Below are positions 1 through 5,758 of a stretch of DNA of 8,611 nucleotides, piece by piece (within the stretch, counting starts at the first letter, position 1; every line of letters begins with the position of its first letter). A program made the position numbers and the translations under genes. Source of the stretch: an uncultured Collinsella sp. (GTDB lineage: Bacteria > Actinomycetota > Coriobacteriia > Coriobacteriales > Coriobacteriaceae); assembly GCA_900548935.1 (NCBI GenBank), contig URMR01000076.1, forward strand, positions 1 to 8,611. Reading direction: 5' to 3'. Under the pieces are notes generated by a model. It had not been told where the DNA came from and did not search any database. It saw only the letters and a list, made by a program, of their open reading frames with translations.

Positions 1-160
1 CCAAGTCGGCATCGTCAACATCGGGCGCAGTCTGGATTTTGGAGCGCTGGTCGGCAGCCCATGCGACCTCATAGCCCTGACGCGAAAGCCAAAGCTCGAG
101 CATCAGGCCGCTCTCGACCGCCTCTTGCTTATAGTAATTGGGAACCAGAAAGACCTTCAT
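1..160 (-). CDS. nadK: Probable NAD kinase, N-terminal fragment (runs off window)
   Basis: The first 53 codons of a gene cut by the window edge, beginning MKVFLVPNYYKQEAVESG. The fragment looks like the first beta-alpha-beta unit of an actinobacterial-type NAD kinase, which phosphorylates NAD to NADP in the cytoplasm. The diagnostic GGDGT motif would lie just beyond the edge, so it cannot be seen. The call relies on the N-terminal style (V-P-N followed by an amphipathic helix, then E-V-A-W-A-A-D) and on the position after tlyA, where nadK and then recN are the usual neighbours. The ATG overlaps the tlyA stop as ATGA, which suggests translational coupling; only a weak GAGAAAG lies upstream. 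A glycosyltransferase-like Rossmann protein is the main alternative. Confidence 0.68.
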   Translation of the reverse strand, partial: MKVFLVPNYYKQEAVESGLMLELWLSRQGYEVAWAADQRSKIQTAPDVDDADL

Positions 161-969
161 AGCGTTGCAGCTTTCTCGCACATAACCGATACCTGGGATT
201 GCAGCTCGTCTTGCGAGCGGTCGCCAGATTCAAATCTAGTGCCGTACAGGAAAAACTCAACGTTGCCCTTGGCGCCATGGATGGGCGACACGCACACGTC
301 GCGCGGGAACAGGCCCCTGGCGGCGAAGAGTTCAATCGCCGCCACGAGCGTATCGCGACGGACGGCGGGGTCGGTCACGATGCCGCCCTCGCCCACCAGC
401 GCAGCCGGCGCCTCAAACTGCGGCTTTACGAGCGTGCAGAAAGAACCCGAAGGCTTCAGGCACGCCAGCACGGCGTCGATGATATTCGCGATACTCGTAA
501 AAGATACATCGCACACGGCAAGGTCGATGGCGCCGCCGTAGCCAAGCTCGGGCAGCTGCGTCACGTTTGTGCGCTCATGCAGCGTCACGCGATCGTCCTG
601 ACGCAATGACCAATCGAACTGGGCGCGACCCACGTCCACCGAGACAACGGTCGCAGCGCCGCGCTTGAGCAGGCAATCAGTAAAGCCGCCCGTGGAGCAG
701 CCCACATCGAGGCAAGCAAGGTCCGTCGGATCAATCCCAAACGAATCGAGTGCACCCTCGAGCTTGAGCCCGCCGCGACCCACATAGGGAATACGACCCT
801 TCACGTGCAACGGCAAGCCGGGCGTCACCTTAAGGCCAGGCGAGGTCAAACGCTCGCCGCCACTCGAGACCAAGCCGGCCATAAGAGTGCGAAGGGCATC
901 CGCGCGATCGGCGCAGATGCCCTGTGAAATCAGTTCGTCATCGAGACGCACGCGTTTCATGAATGCCAT
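157..969 (-). CDS. tlyA: TlyA family 23S/16S rRNA 2'-O-methyltransferase (hemolysin A family)
   Basis: A 270-residue cytoplasmic SAM-dependent RNA ribose methyltransferase of the TlyA/YqxC family; characterised members methylate 16S and 23S rRNA and affect capreomycin susceptibility. An S4 RNA-binding domain spans about residues 4-62 (MKRVRLDDELISQG). It is followed by the family hallmark YVGRGGLKLEGAL (62-74), SAM motif I CLDVGCSTGGFTD (86-98), CDVSF (153-157), KPQFE (182-186) and a C-terminal NVEFF. K69, D154, K182 and E238 form the expected K-D-K-E catalytic set. Length is normal for the family. The start is uncertain: ATG at 969 overlaps the xseB stop as TGATG and is chosen for coupling. 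ATG at 960 (MKRVRL) matches typical N-termini, and a TTG at 972 is also open. It shares the ATGA junction with the next gene. Confidence 0.95.
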   Translation of the reverse strand: MAFMKRVRLDDELISQGICADRADALRTLMAGLVSSGGERLTSPGLKVTPGLPLHVKGRIPYVGRGGLKLEGALDSFGIDPTDLACLDVGCSTGGFTDCLLKRGAATVVSVDVGRAQFDWSLRQDDRVTLHERTNVTQLPELGYGGAIDLAVCDVSFTSIANIIDAVLACLKPSGSFCTLVKPQFEAPAALVGEGGIVTDPAVRRDTLVAAIELFAARGLFPRDVCVSPIHGAKGNVEFFLYGTRFESGDRSQDELQSQVSVMCEKAATL

Positions 970-1235
970 CAACCATTCGTATCAGGAGACGCGGCCTGGC
1001 TATCCTTGGATTCGTTTGCCGCATCCTCATCGTATTCCTGTTCGAGCTTATCTGCCTCGCGAGGCGTCAGCTCAAACTTGTCGACCATATCAACCGCACG
1101 GGAGCCCAGTTCAATCGCCTCGTCAAATAGATCGAGCGAACGCTCCAAGGACGTATCCTTGGAGCGAACGGTCGCGATAATCTGATCCAAGCGGTCCGAG
1201 ATCTCGTCGAAGTTACGGACGGAACCCTCTGGCAT
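969..1235 (-). CDS. xseB: Exodeoxyribonuclease VII small subunit
   Basis: An 88-residue small acidic helical protein of the XseB family, the regulatory subunit that coats the XseA catalytic subunit of exonuclease VII, a single-strand DNA exonuclease. Residues about 7-60 form the family's two-helix hairpin, with the typical pattern F-D-E-I, L-D-Q-I-I, S-L-E-R-S-L-D-L-F-D-E-A-I-E-L and D-M-V-D-K. The tail from about residue 66 is acidic, serine-rich and probably disordered, and slightly longer than in many homologues. Its Shine-Dalgarno site GAGGAG is formed by the last two Glu codons of nusB, 5 nt before the ATG; only 2 nt separate the nusB stop from this start. The large-subunit gene xseA, often adjacent, is not in this window. 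Confidence 0.9.
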   Translation of the reverse strand: MPEGSVRNFDEISDRLDQIIATVRSKDTSLERSLDLFDEAIELGSRAVDMVDKFELTPREADKLEQEYDEDAANESKDSQAASPDTNG

Positions 1236-1237
1236 AG

Positions 1238-1822
1238 CTACTCCTCGACGGTACCGGTCTCGGCCTCGGCGACCTCGGCATCCTCGTCGAGAACGCCGGC
1301 CGCAGCCTGAGCGGCGGCAACCTTGGCGGCAGCCTCAGCAGCCTGGGCCTCCTCGCGGGCACGGTCCTCGGCCAGCAACTCCTGATACAGGTCCTCACCC
1401 GGCAGCTCCTCGCTACGAGCAATCTTACCCAGCACGCCGTTGACAAACGACGCGGACTGGTCGGTGCCATAGGCCTTGGCAAGCTCAACGGCCTCGTTGA
1501 TCACGATGGCGTCCGAGACCTCCTCGTCGGTGAGGAAGCGCATCTCGTAGACGGCGATACGCAGCAGATTGCGATCGGCGCCGGGCATGCGCATAAGATC
1601 CCAGTTCTTGGCGATGGAGCGCAAGGCGCAGTCGATGCGGTCGATGTGCTCGTAGGCACCGCGGCACAGCTCCAGCGCATAGGGGTCGAGGGGACCCTTC
1701 GAGATCAGGAAATCGCCCTCGAGGACGCGCTCGAGCGGGCTGTCCGTGGCCTCGGCCTGGAACAGCAGCTGCAGCGCCTGACTGCGGGCAAGCGTACGCC
1801 CGCGATAAACCTTAAGGCTCAA
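1238..1822 (-). CDS. nusB: Transcription antitermination factor NusB, with long C-terminal tail
   Basis: A 194-residue NusB protein, which with NusE (S10) binds boxA RNA and supports antitermination, chiefly of rRNA operons. The all-helical core spans about residues 5-136. It has the N-terminal RNA-binding helix R-T-L-A-R-S-Q-A-L-Q-L-L-F-Q, then R-N-L-L-R-I-A-V-Y-E-M, and the strongly conserved block INEAVELAKAYG with FVNGVLGKI (108-134). Typical NusB is 130-160 residues. Here residues 137-194 add a tail of Ala and Glu, very likely one long helix or disordered. The start is TTG, chosen because AAGGAG at 1829-1834 sits 6 nt upstream and the reading frame begins there with the conserved core. 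It lies 3 nt after the Asp23-family stop, so the two are almost certainly co-translated. Confidence 0.95.
   Translation of the reverse strand: MSLKVYRGRTLARSQALQLLFQAEATDSPLERVLEGDFLISKGPLDPYALELCRGAYEHIDRIDCALRSIAKNWDLMRMPGADRNLLRIAVYEMRFLTDEEVSDAIVINEAVELAKAYGTDQSASFVNGVLGKIARSEELPGEDLYQELLAEDRAREEAQAAEAAAKVAAAQAAAGVLDEDAEVAEAETGTVEE
1241..1246 (-). promoter_or_regulatory. Shine-Dalgarno site of xseB inside nusB stop region
   Basis: GAGGAG, formed by the final two Glu codons of nusB, lies 5 nt upstream of the xseB ATG, with the nusB TAG in between. It fixes the xseB start and implies that ribosomes finishing nusB hand over directly. Confidence 0.8.
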
Positions 1823-1825
1823 AGG

Positions 1826-2188
1826 TTACTCCTTGGGGAAAACGAGGCCGTCGATGCAAACGTCAACGCGCTCGACCTCGACGCCCACCTGGGCATCGAT
1901 GGCGGCGACCACGGCGGCGCGAACGGCCTCGGCGAGTTTCTTGAACGGATAGCCAAAGAACACCACGACGCGCACGGTAAGTGCGAGCTTGTCGCCGATG
2001 ACCTCGGCCTCGACCGCCGGCTCGGAAGCCGGGGCCTTGGACGAAAGCATCATAGAGACAAGGTTGGTGGCAAGGTCCTTGACGCCCACGGAGGCGATGC
2101 CCTCGACATCCGTGACGGCGCGCGAGACGATGGCGGTCAGAACATCGGGCGAAATGCCGATGCCGTCAATCTTGATTTCCTGGGGCAT
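1826..2188 (-). CDS. Asp23/Gls24 family envelope stress protein (YqhY-like)
   Basis: A 120-residue protein of the Asp23/Gls24 (DUF322) family. It opens with G-I-G-I-S-P-D-V-L-T-A-I-V-S-R-A-V-T-D-V-E-G-I-A-S-V (about 9-34), the usual start of the domain. A variable loop rich in A, S, E and P (51-62) follows, then the conserved strand-helix block V-R-V-V-V-F-F-G-Y-P-F-K-K-L-A-E-A-V-R and the closing strands V-E-V-E-R-V-D-V-C-I-D-G-L-V-F. No membrane segment or signal peptide is seen, so it is probably cytosolic or peripherally membrane-bound. Family members are linked to envelope stress or, for the B. subtilis orthologue YqhY in the same efp-nusB setting, to acetyl-CoA carboxylase control; which applies here is unknown. 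AGGAGG lies 4 nt before the ATG, 24 nt after efp. Its last Lys-Glu codons serve as the nusB ribosome site. Confidence 0.9.
   Translation of the reverse strand: MPQEIKIDGIGISPDVLTAIVSRAVTDVEGIASVGVKDLATNLVSMMLSSKAPASEPAVEAEVIGDKLALTVRVVVFFGYPFKKLAEAVRAAVVAAIDAQVGVEVERVDVCIDGLVFPKE
1829..1834 (-). promoter_or_regulatory. Shine-Dalgarno site that decides the nusB TTG start
   Basis: AAGGAG, encoded by the last two sense codons (Lys, Glu) of the Asp23-family gene, lies 6 nt upstream of the nusB TTG. No ATG exists near this position in the nusB frame, so this site supports a non-ATG start. Confidence 0.8.
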
Positions 2189-2212
2189 GAGTCCTCCTAG
2201 AAGAGTTGGTTG

Positions 2213-2776
2213 CTAGACGCGGGAGACGAACTTGCCGTCGCGGGTGTCAACCTTGATGACCTCGCCCTCGTTGAGGTACATGGGGACCTGGATGACAGCG
2301 CCGGTGTCAATCGTGGCCGGCTTGGTGGAACCCTGGACGGTGTCGCCCTTAAAGCCCGGGTCGGTCTGGACAATGGTGGTCTCGATGAACATCGGCGGAG
2401 TCACGCCCATGAGCTCGTCGTCGGCGAAGAGCAGCTGGCAGGTGTCGTTCTCGCGCAGCCACTTGGCGTTCTCGCCCACCATGTCCTCGGGAACGGGAAC
2501 CTGCTCATAGGTCTCGTTGTCCATGAAGATGTAGTCAGCGCCATCGTTGTAGAGGTACTGGAACTCACGGGTGGTGAGCATGACGCTCTCGAACTTGGTG
2601 CCGGCGTTGCAGGTGTTCTCGACGACGCGGCCGCTCTTGATGTCGCGGGTCTTGTAGCGCACAAACGCGCCACCCTTGCCCGGCTTGACATGCTGGAACT
2701 CGACGATGGTGTAGACCTTGTCCTTAATGCGGAGACCGAGGCCGTTCTTGAAGTCGGCGGTAGAGATAGTAGGCAT
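2213..2776 (-). CDS. efp: Translation elongation factor P
   Basis: A 187-residue EF-P, which binds between the ribosomal P and E sites and relieves stalling at polyproline stretches. It has the three usual beta-barrel domains: KOW-like domain I (1-64), the central OB domain (about 65-128) and the C-terminal OB domain (129-187), closing with the conserved stretch TKPATIDTGA through VDTRDGKFVSRV. The tip loop reads KPGKGGAF, with Lys34 at the position that contacts the P-site tRNA CCA end. No modification gene (epmA/epmB, earP) lies in the window. The ATG at 2776 is chosen over an upstream ATG at 2809 because it gives the canonical M-P-T-I-S-T-A-D-F start and has AAAGG at a proper distance. It is the first gene after the promoter at 2834-2862 and probably leads the operon down to nadK. 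Confidence 0.97.
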   Translation of the reverse strand: MPTISTADFKNGLGLRIKDKVYTIVEFQHVKPGKGGAFVRYKTRDIKSGRVVENTCNAGTKFESVMLTTREFQYLYNDGADYIFMDNETYEQVPVPEDMVGENAKWLRENDTCQLLFADDELMGVTPPMFIETTIVQTDPGFKGDTVQGSTKPATIDTGAVIQVPMYLNEGEVIKVDTRDGKFVSRV

Positions 2777-2833
2777 AGCAACCTTTCTTGTTATTGGCGA
2801 GACGCACAAGCGTCCAAATTACATACGAGCGAA

Positions 2834-2862
2834 ATTATACACTTGCAGACGGCGCCTGCAGC
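2834..2862 (-). promoter_or_regulatory. Putative sigma-70 type promoter of the efp operon
   Basis: On the minus strand a perfect -10 box TATAAT occupies 2834-2839, about 58 nt upstream of the efp ATG. At 17 nt spacing the -35 position reads GCTGCA (2857-2862), a poor match to TTGACA. The inverted repeat TGCAG-N7-CTGCA (2844-2860) fills the spacer and part of the -35 position, so a bound regulator is conceivable. The region follows the terminator of the preceding gene, as expected for a new transcription unit. Confidence 0.6.
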
Positions 2863-2870
2863 GAGCGCAT

Positions 2871-2913
2871 AAAAAGAGAACGCGGGGCGCCCGAATTGCT
2901 CCGGACGCCCCGC
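2871..2913 (-). terminator. Intrinsic terminator after the M24 peptidase gene
   Basis: In minus-strand RNA, 2913-2902 (GCGGGGCGUCCG) pairs with 2893-2882 (CGGGCGCCCCGC) to give a 12-bp stem with one U-G wobble and an 8-nt loop. The U-rich run UUCUCUUUUU follows at 2880-2871. The wobble pairs only in minus-strand RNA and the T-run lies on that side only, so the terminator acts on the peptidase transcript, whose stop codon is 22 nt upstream. Confidence 0.88.
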
Positions 2914-2935
2914 CCCAAAAATCTATCGAAATGGG

Positions 2936-4066
2936 CTAGCAATCGATGACGTGCAGGTCGTGCGGGGTCTTGGTGAAGGGCTCATAGCCGTTCTCGGTGA
3001 CGACGCCGTAGTCCTCCAGGCGCACGCCGCCCACACCGGGCAGGTACACGCCGGGCTCCATGGTGATAACCGAGCCGACCTCGATGATGTTCTTGCTGCG
3101 GTTGAAGTTGGGCAGCTCATGAATGTCGATGCCCACGCCGTGGCCCAAACCATGGTTGTAGTAATCGCCATAGCCGGCATCGCCGATGATCTTGCGCGAG
3201 AGTTTGAAGATGTCGTTGCCCTCGACGCCGGCATGAACGGCTGCGGCACACTCCTCATGCGTACGGCGCACGAGCGCGTACAGGTCGAGCTGCTCCTGGG
3301 TGGGCTCGCCCATCACGACGGTACGAGTCATGTCGGAGCGGTAGTCGCAGTAGCCCGCGCCATAATCCATCAGGACAAAGTCGCCCTTCTCGATCACACG
3401 GTCGCTCGGGACGGCATGCGGGTTGGCGGTGTTGGGACCGCTCGCGACGATGGAGCCAAAGGCCAGGCTGTCGGCACCGTTGGCAAACATAAAGTTCTCG
3501 AGCTCGTTGCGGACCTGCTTCTCGGTCATACCGGGCTTAATAAAGCCGAGCATGTGCTGGAAGGCGGCATCGGTGATCGACTGCGCGTGGCGCATGAGCT
3601 CGATCTCCTCGGCGTCCTTGATGGCGCGCATCTTGCGGATGTCGTCGTGCATCAGCGGCAGCATGCAGGCGACGGAGCGGTCCTCCAGACCACGCTGGAT
3701 ACCCTGGTAGAAGTTAATCTGCATGTCGTCCTCGACGGCGCAGACACGGCACTTGTTAGCCGCGATCTTGCCGGCGACCCAACCGGGGATGGTGCCCTCG
3801 TCCATGTCGTAGACCCAGGGACTGCCGGCGGGCGTGTTCTCCTCAAAGCTGTTGAGATAGCGCGAGTCGGTGTGGAACAGGCACTGATCGGCCGTAATAA
3901 ACGCGGCGTGCGGGAACTCGAAGGTGTAGTCGAAGACGCCCTTCACGCCCGTGAGCCAACGGAGGTTGGCCTCGTCGCGCACGACGATGGCGTCGTAGCC
4001 GCGCTCGGCCATCAGGGCACGGACACGCTCGATACGACCGGCAGGACCGGCAGCAAACTCAGACAT
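2936..4066 (-). CDS. M24 family Xaa-Pro peptidase (aminopeptidase P / prolidase)
   Basis: A 376-residue cytoplasmic dinuclear-metal peptidase that removes or cleaves N-terminal X-Pro bonds. The creatinase-type N-terminal domain spans about 10-140 (RIERVRALMAERGYDAIVV) and the pita-bread catalytic domain about 150-370. The five metal ligands are present: D234 and D245 (DYGAGYCDYRSDMTRT), H309 (NHGLGHGVG), E337 (TMEPGVY) and E351 (RLEDYG). H217 in NPHAVPSD matches the substrate-binding histidine. It resembles the B. subtilis gene yqhT just upstream of efp; sequence alone does not separate PepP from PepQ. The frame is open to 4192, but ATG at 4066 is chosen because AAAGGA lies upstream and the conserved domain begins right after it. 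It stands alone between its own upstream region and a terminator. Confidence 0.94.
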   Translation of the reverse strand: MSEFAAGPAGRIERVRALMAERGYDAIVVRDEANLRWLTGVKGVFDYTFEFPHAAFITADQCLFHTDSRYLNSFEENTPAGSPWVYDMDEGTIPGWVAGKIAANKCRVCAVEDDMQINFYQGIQRGLEDRSVACMLPLMHDDIRKMRAIKDAEEIELMRHAQSITDAAFQHMLGFIKPGMTEKQVRNELENFMFANGADSLAFGSIVASGPNTANPHAVPSDRVIEKGDFVLMDYGAGYCDYRSDMTRTVVMGEPTQEQLDLYALVRRTHEECAAAVHAGVEGNDIFKLSRKIIGDAGYGDYYNHGLGHGVGIDIHELPNFNRSKNIIEVGSVITMEPGVYLPGVGGVRLEDYGVVTENGYEPFTKTPHDLHVIDC

Positions 4067-4098
4067 GCAGATTCCTTTCTTGTTGTCCTCATTAAAGC

Positions 4099-4161
4099 GG
4101 GACGGGCCTCGATCGAAAGGCGGATTCGCACGCGATCCGCAACCGATTGAAATCCCGTCCC
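4099..4161 (-). other. Nested inverted repeat in the leader of the M24 peptidase gene
   Basis: An 8-bp perfect inverted repeat (CCCGTCCC at 4154-4161, GGGACGGG at 4099-4106) encloses a second 6-bp one (GCGGAT at 4120-4125, ATCCGC at 4135-4140). Two 13-nt arms between them could add a few pairs such as UCGG/UCGA. As RNA it would form a long interrupted hairpin ending about 33 nt before the ATG. Only UUU follows the stem, so it is not a clear intrinsic terminator. It could be a leader structure, an operator or a weak terminator for the upstream operon. I recognise no known riboswitch. Confidence 0.55.
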
Positions 4162-4166
4162 TCAAA

Positions 4167-4192
4167 ATGATACGAAAGACGATGGATGTCAA
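4167..4192 (-). promoter_or_regulatory. Possible promoter upstream of the M24 peptidase gene
   Basis: A perfect TTGACA lies on the minus strand at 4187-4192, just after the stop of the AroB-like gene. The best -10 candidate, TATCAT at 4167-4172, is only 14 nt away, which is short. At the usual 17-nt spacing the hexamer is CATTTT, a weak match. A promoter is likely here because the gene is 131 nt from its upstream neighbour, but the exact boxes are uncertain. Confidence 0.35.
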
Positions 4193-4197
4193 TAAAA

Positions 4198-5220
4198 TTA
4201 GAGAAGTTCCTTGCGAGAAGCCAAATACGCCTGCGCATGACGTTCGAGAACCTCATCCTCGACATTTGTCAGGCGGATGGCACCGAGTGCTGCGGGCAGC
4301 GGCAGCATGCTGCGATTCGAGCGAGCAAACTGCTGCTTGCGGAACTCCTCGATAAACGCGGTAGGCTCCAAGTCGAAGGGAAGCTCCTCGATGCCAAAGT
4401 CCTCCAGGCAGTCATCGACCTCAAACACAAAGTCGACATCGCCCAAGCAGGCGCGAAGGGTGCACTCCCCCGTCTTGCCAAAATCAAGCGCATGGCTAGC
4501 ACTGGGGTTCGTGGCCATGAGCACGTCTTTGCGCGCGGTCTGGGACCACTGCACGGCATTGACGAGCGCGACCTCCTCACCAGAAAGAATCTCGGGGACC
4601 ATCTCGGAGAACTGATTCCAGCGCGATTTACTGCTGGAAAGCATGGTGCCCACGAGCACCGCATAGCCAAGCTTAAGGTCCTCGGCGCTGGCCTCGCGAA
4701 CAAGGTCCAGATTGCACACGACCAGACCGGGCTCGGGGCGCACCGCAATGGCGGGCAGCGCGTGGTCGCCCGAAGCAACGAGCGGCTCCATCGTCGTGGC
4801 GACCGAGAGCATAGCATCGAAGGTCGTCGGCAGCAGGGCGCACTCCGTGCGTCCACACCACTGATTGGCGCACCAGGCGACAACAGAGCACATCGAAGCG
4901 TCACCGACGGCGACAATCAGATCGTCGCAGGTAATTCTATTGGTCGACAGACCGCCAAAGACGGCATCGGCGTCAGCCAAGGTCGCGCCGGCGGGCGAAA
5001 CCTCAAGCAAAAGCTCCGACACAGCAAAGCCGACATCGACCAGAGCGTGCTGAACGATCTCGCCAAAGCGGTCGGACACAGCGCTGTTCCAGACAACCAT
5101 CGCACGCTTGGGCTTACCCACGGCCGAGGCAAACATACGCGACAGCTCACTAAACGCGTCAAGCCCAACGCGAACATCGACACTGCGATTTTGGAAATTG
5201 ATGAGTTGACGGCGAATCAT
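4198..5220 (-). CDS. Divergent 3-dehydroquinate synthase (AroB) family protein, active-site residues apparently lost
   Basis: A 340-residue protein directly after aroK, where aroB is expected. True AroB converts DAHP to 3-dehydroquinate using NAD and zinc. Landmarks of the AroB fold can be traced: the nucleotide-binding strand L-I-V-A-V-G-D-A (101-108), L-L-P-T-T-F (129-134), C-N-L-D-L-V (169-174), L-G-Y-A-V-L-V-G (184-191), L-D-F-G-K-T-G-E (245-252) and a C-terminal helical domain. Function does not follow: the GGG-V-V-G-D loop is reduced, SVGGKT after PTT is replaced by V-A-T-T-M-E-P, the zinc Glu of AEVIKYG is absent, the GHTFGH histidines read K249 and C253, and the later LHGE box is missing. 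The ATG overlaps the aroK stop as ATGA; an upstream ATG at 5253 is disfavoured. The full-length open frame argues against a simple pseudogene. A pseudoenzyme, an AroK partner or a changed activity are possible. Confidence 0.72.
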   Translation of the reverse strand: MIRRQLINFQNRSVDVRVGLDAFSELSRMFASAVGKPKRAMVVWNSAVSDRFGEIVQHALVDVGFAVSELLLEVSPAGATLADADAVFGGLSTNRITCDDLIVAVGDASMCSVVAWCANQWCGRTECALLPTTFDAMLSVATTMEPLVASGDHALPAIAVRPEPGLVVCNLDLVREASAEDLKLGYAVLVGTMLSSSKSRWNQFSEMVPEILSGEEVALVNAVQWSQTARKDVLMATNPSASHALDFGKTGECTLRACLGDVDFVFEVDDCLEDFGIEELPFDLEPTAFIEEFRKQQFARSNRSMLPLPAALGAIRLTNVEDEVLERHAQAYLASRKELL

Positions 5221-5750
5221 AGCAGTCCACGCTCCAAAAGCATCTCGGCACAAACATAGGAAACGTCCTCAAAGGACTTATTGCGAATATCGAGGGTAAT
5301 ATCGGCCGCTTGGCGATACAGCGGACGGCGATGCTCAAACAGGCGGGCCGCATGCTCAGGCGAGCGGAAATCAGGACGCGTGTCGGAGCGGCGGATCTGG
5401 CGCATCGAGTCCTCAAAGTCACCCTCGAGGTACACGCAAGTACCCATCTGGTGCATGAGCTCGATATTGACCGGCGTCTCGACAATGCCGCCCCCGCACG
5501 AAACCAGCAGGCTGCGCTCGCTTTGGAGCGAACGGAGCGCCGAAGTCTCGAGCTCGCGAAAACGCTCCTCGCCCTCGGTCTCAAAAATCTCGGTTACCGA
5601 TTTTCCGCAACGACGCACGACCAGGCGGTCGGTATCGATAAACCGACGCTTGAACATGGTGCCCACGTTGCGCGCTAGCGTCGATTTGCCCGCACCCAAA
5701 AACCCGATAAAGAAGATATGGTCGCAGCCGTGCTTGGTGTGCTGGGACAT
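5217..5750 (-). CDS. aroK: Shikimate kinase
   Basis: A 177-residue P-loop kinase that phosphorylates shikimate to shikimate 3-phosphate. Residues visible: Walker A GFLGAGKST (16-24), the shikimate-binding DTD (39-41), FRELE (64-68) carrying the substrate arginine R65, GGG (86-88), the lid arginine region TRPDF (124-128), and RRPLYRQAAD (141-150) with the C-terminal substrate arginine. All are intact and the length is normal. The ATG at 5750 gives a normal N-terminus; the upstream YqeG gene ends 8 nt before, and only a moderate AGG lies at ribosome-site distance, so coupling is likely. The next gene overlaps as ATGA. The usual partners aroC and aroE are not nearby, and the adjacent aroB homologue looks inactive. 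Confidence 0.95.
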   Translation of the reverse strand: MSQHTKHGCDHIFFIGFLGAGKSTLARNVGTMFKRRFIDTDRLVVRRCGKSVTEIFETEGEERFRELETSALRSLQSERSLLVSCGGGIVETPVNIELMHQMGTCVYLEGDFEDSMRQIRRSDTRPDFRSPEHAARLFEHRRPLYRQAADITLDIRNKSFEDVSYVCAEMLLERGLL

Positions 5751-5758
5751 GACGAAAC

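Noticed and set aside
2871..2913. Bidirectional reading of the terminator hairpin
   Set aside because: On the plus strand the wobble pair becomes an A/C mismatch and only a CCCC-AAAAA run follows, with no T-run, so plus-strand termination is not supported.
2951..4150. 399-residue open frame on the plus strand opposite the M24 peptidase gene
   Set aside because: The opposite strand carries all five M24 metal ligands. This frame is a Val/Ala/Gly/Asp-rich antisense artefact with no domain.
4067..4192. N-terminal extension of the M24 peptidase to 4192
   Set aside because: The added 42 residues have no family match and run through the inverted repeat and promoter-like region; AAAGGA precedes the ATG at 4066.
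4186..5259. 357-residue open frame on the plus strand opposite the AroB-like gene
   Set aside because: Because the minus-strand protein is divergent I considered whether this was the real gene. It has no fold-like pattern, while the minus-strand frame shows AroB landmarks, an ATGA overlap with aroK and the direction of all its neighbours.
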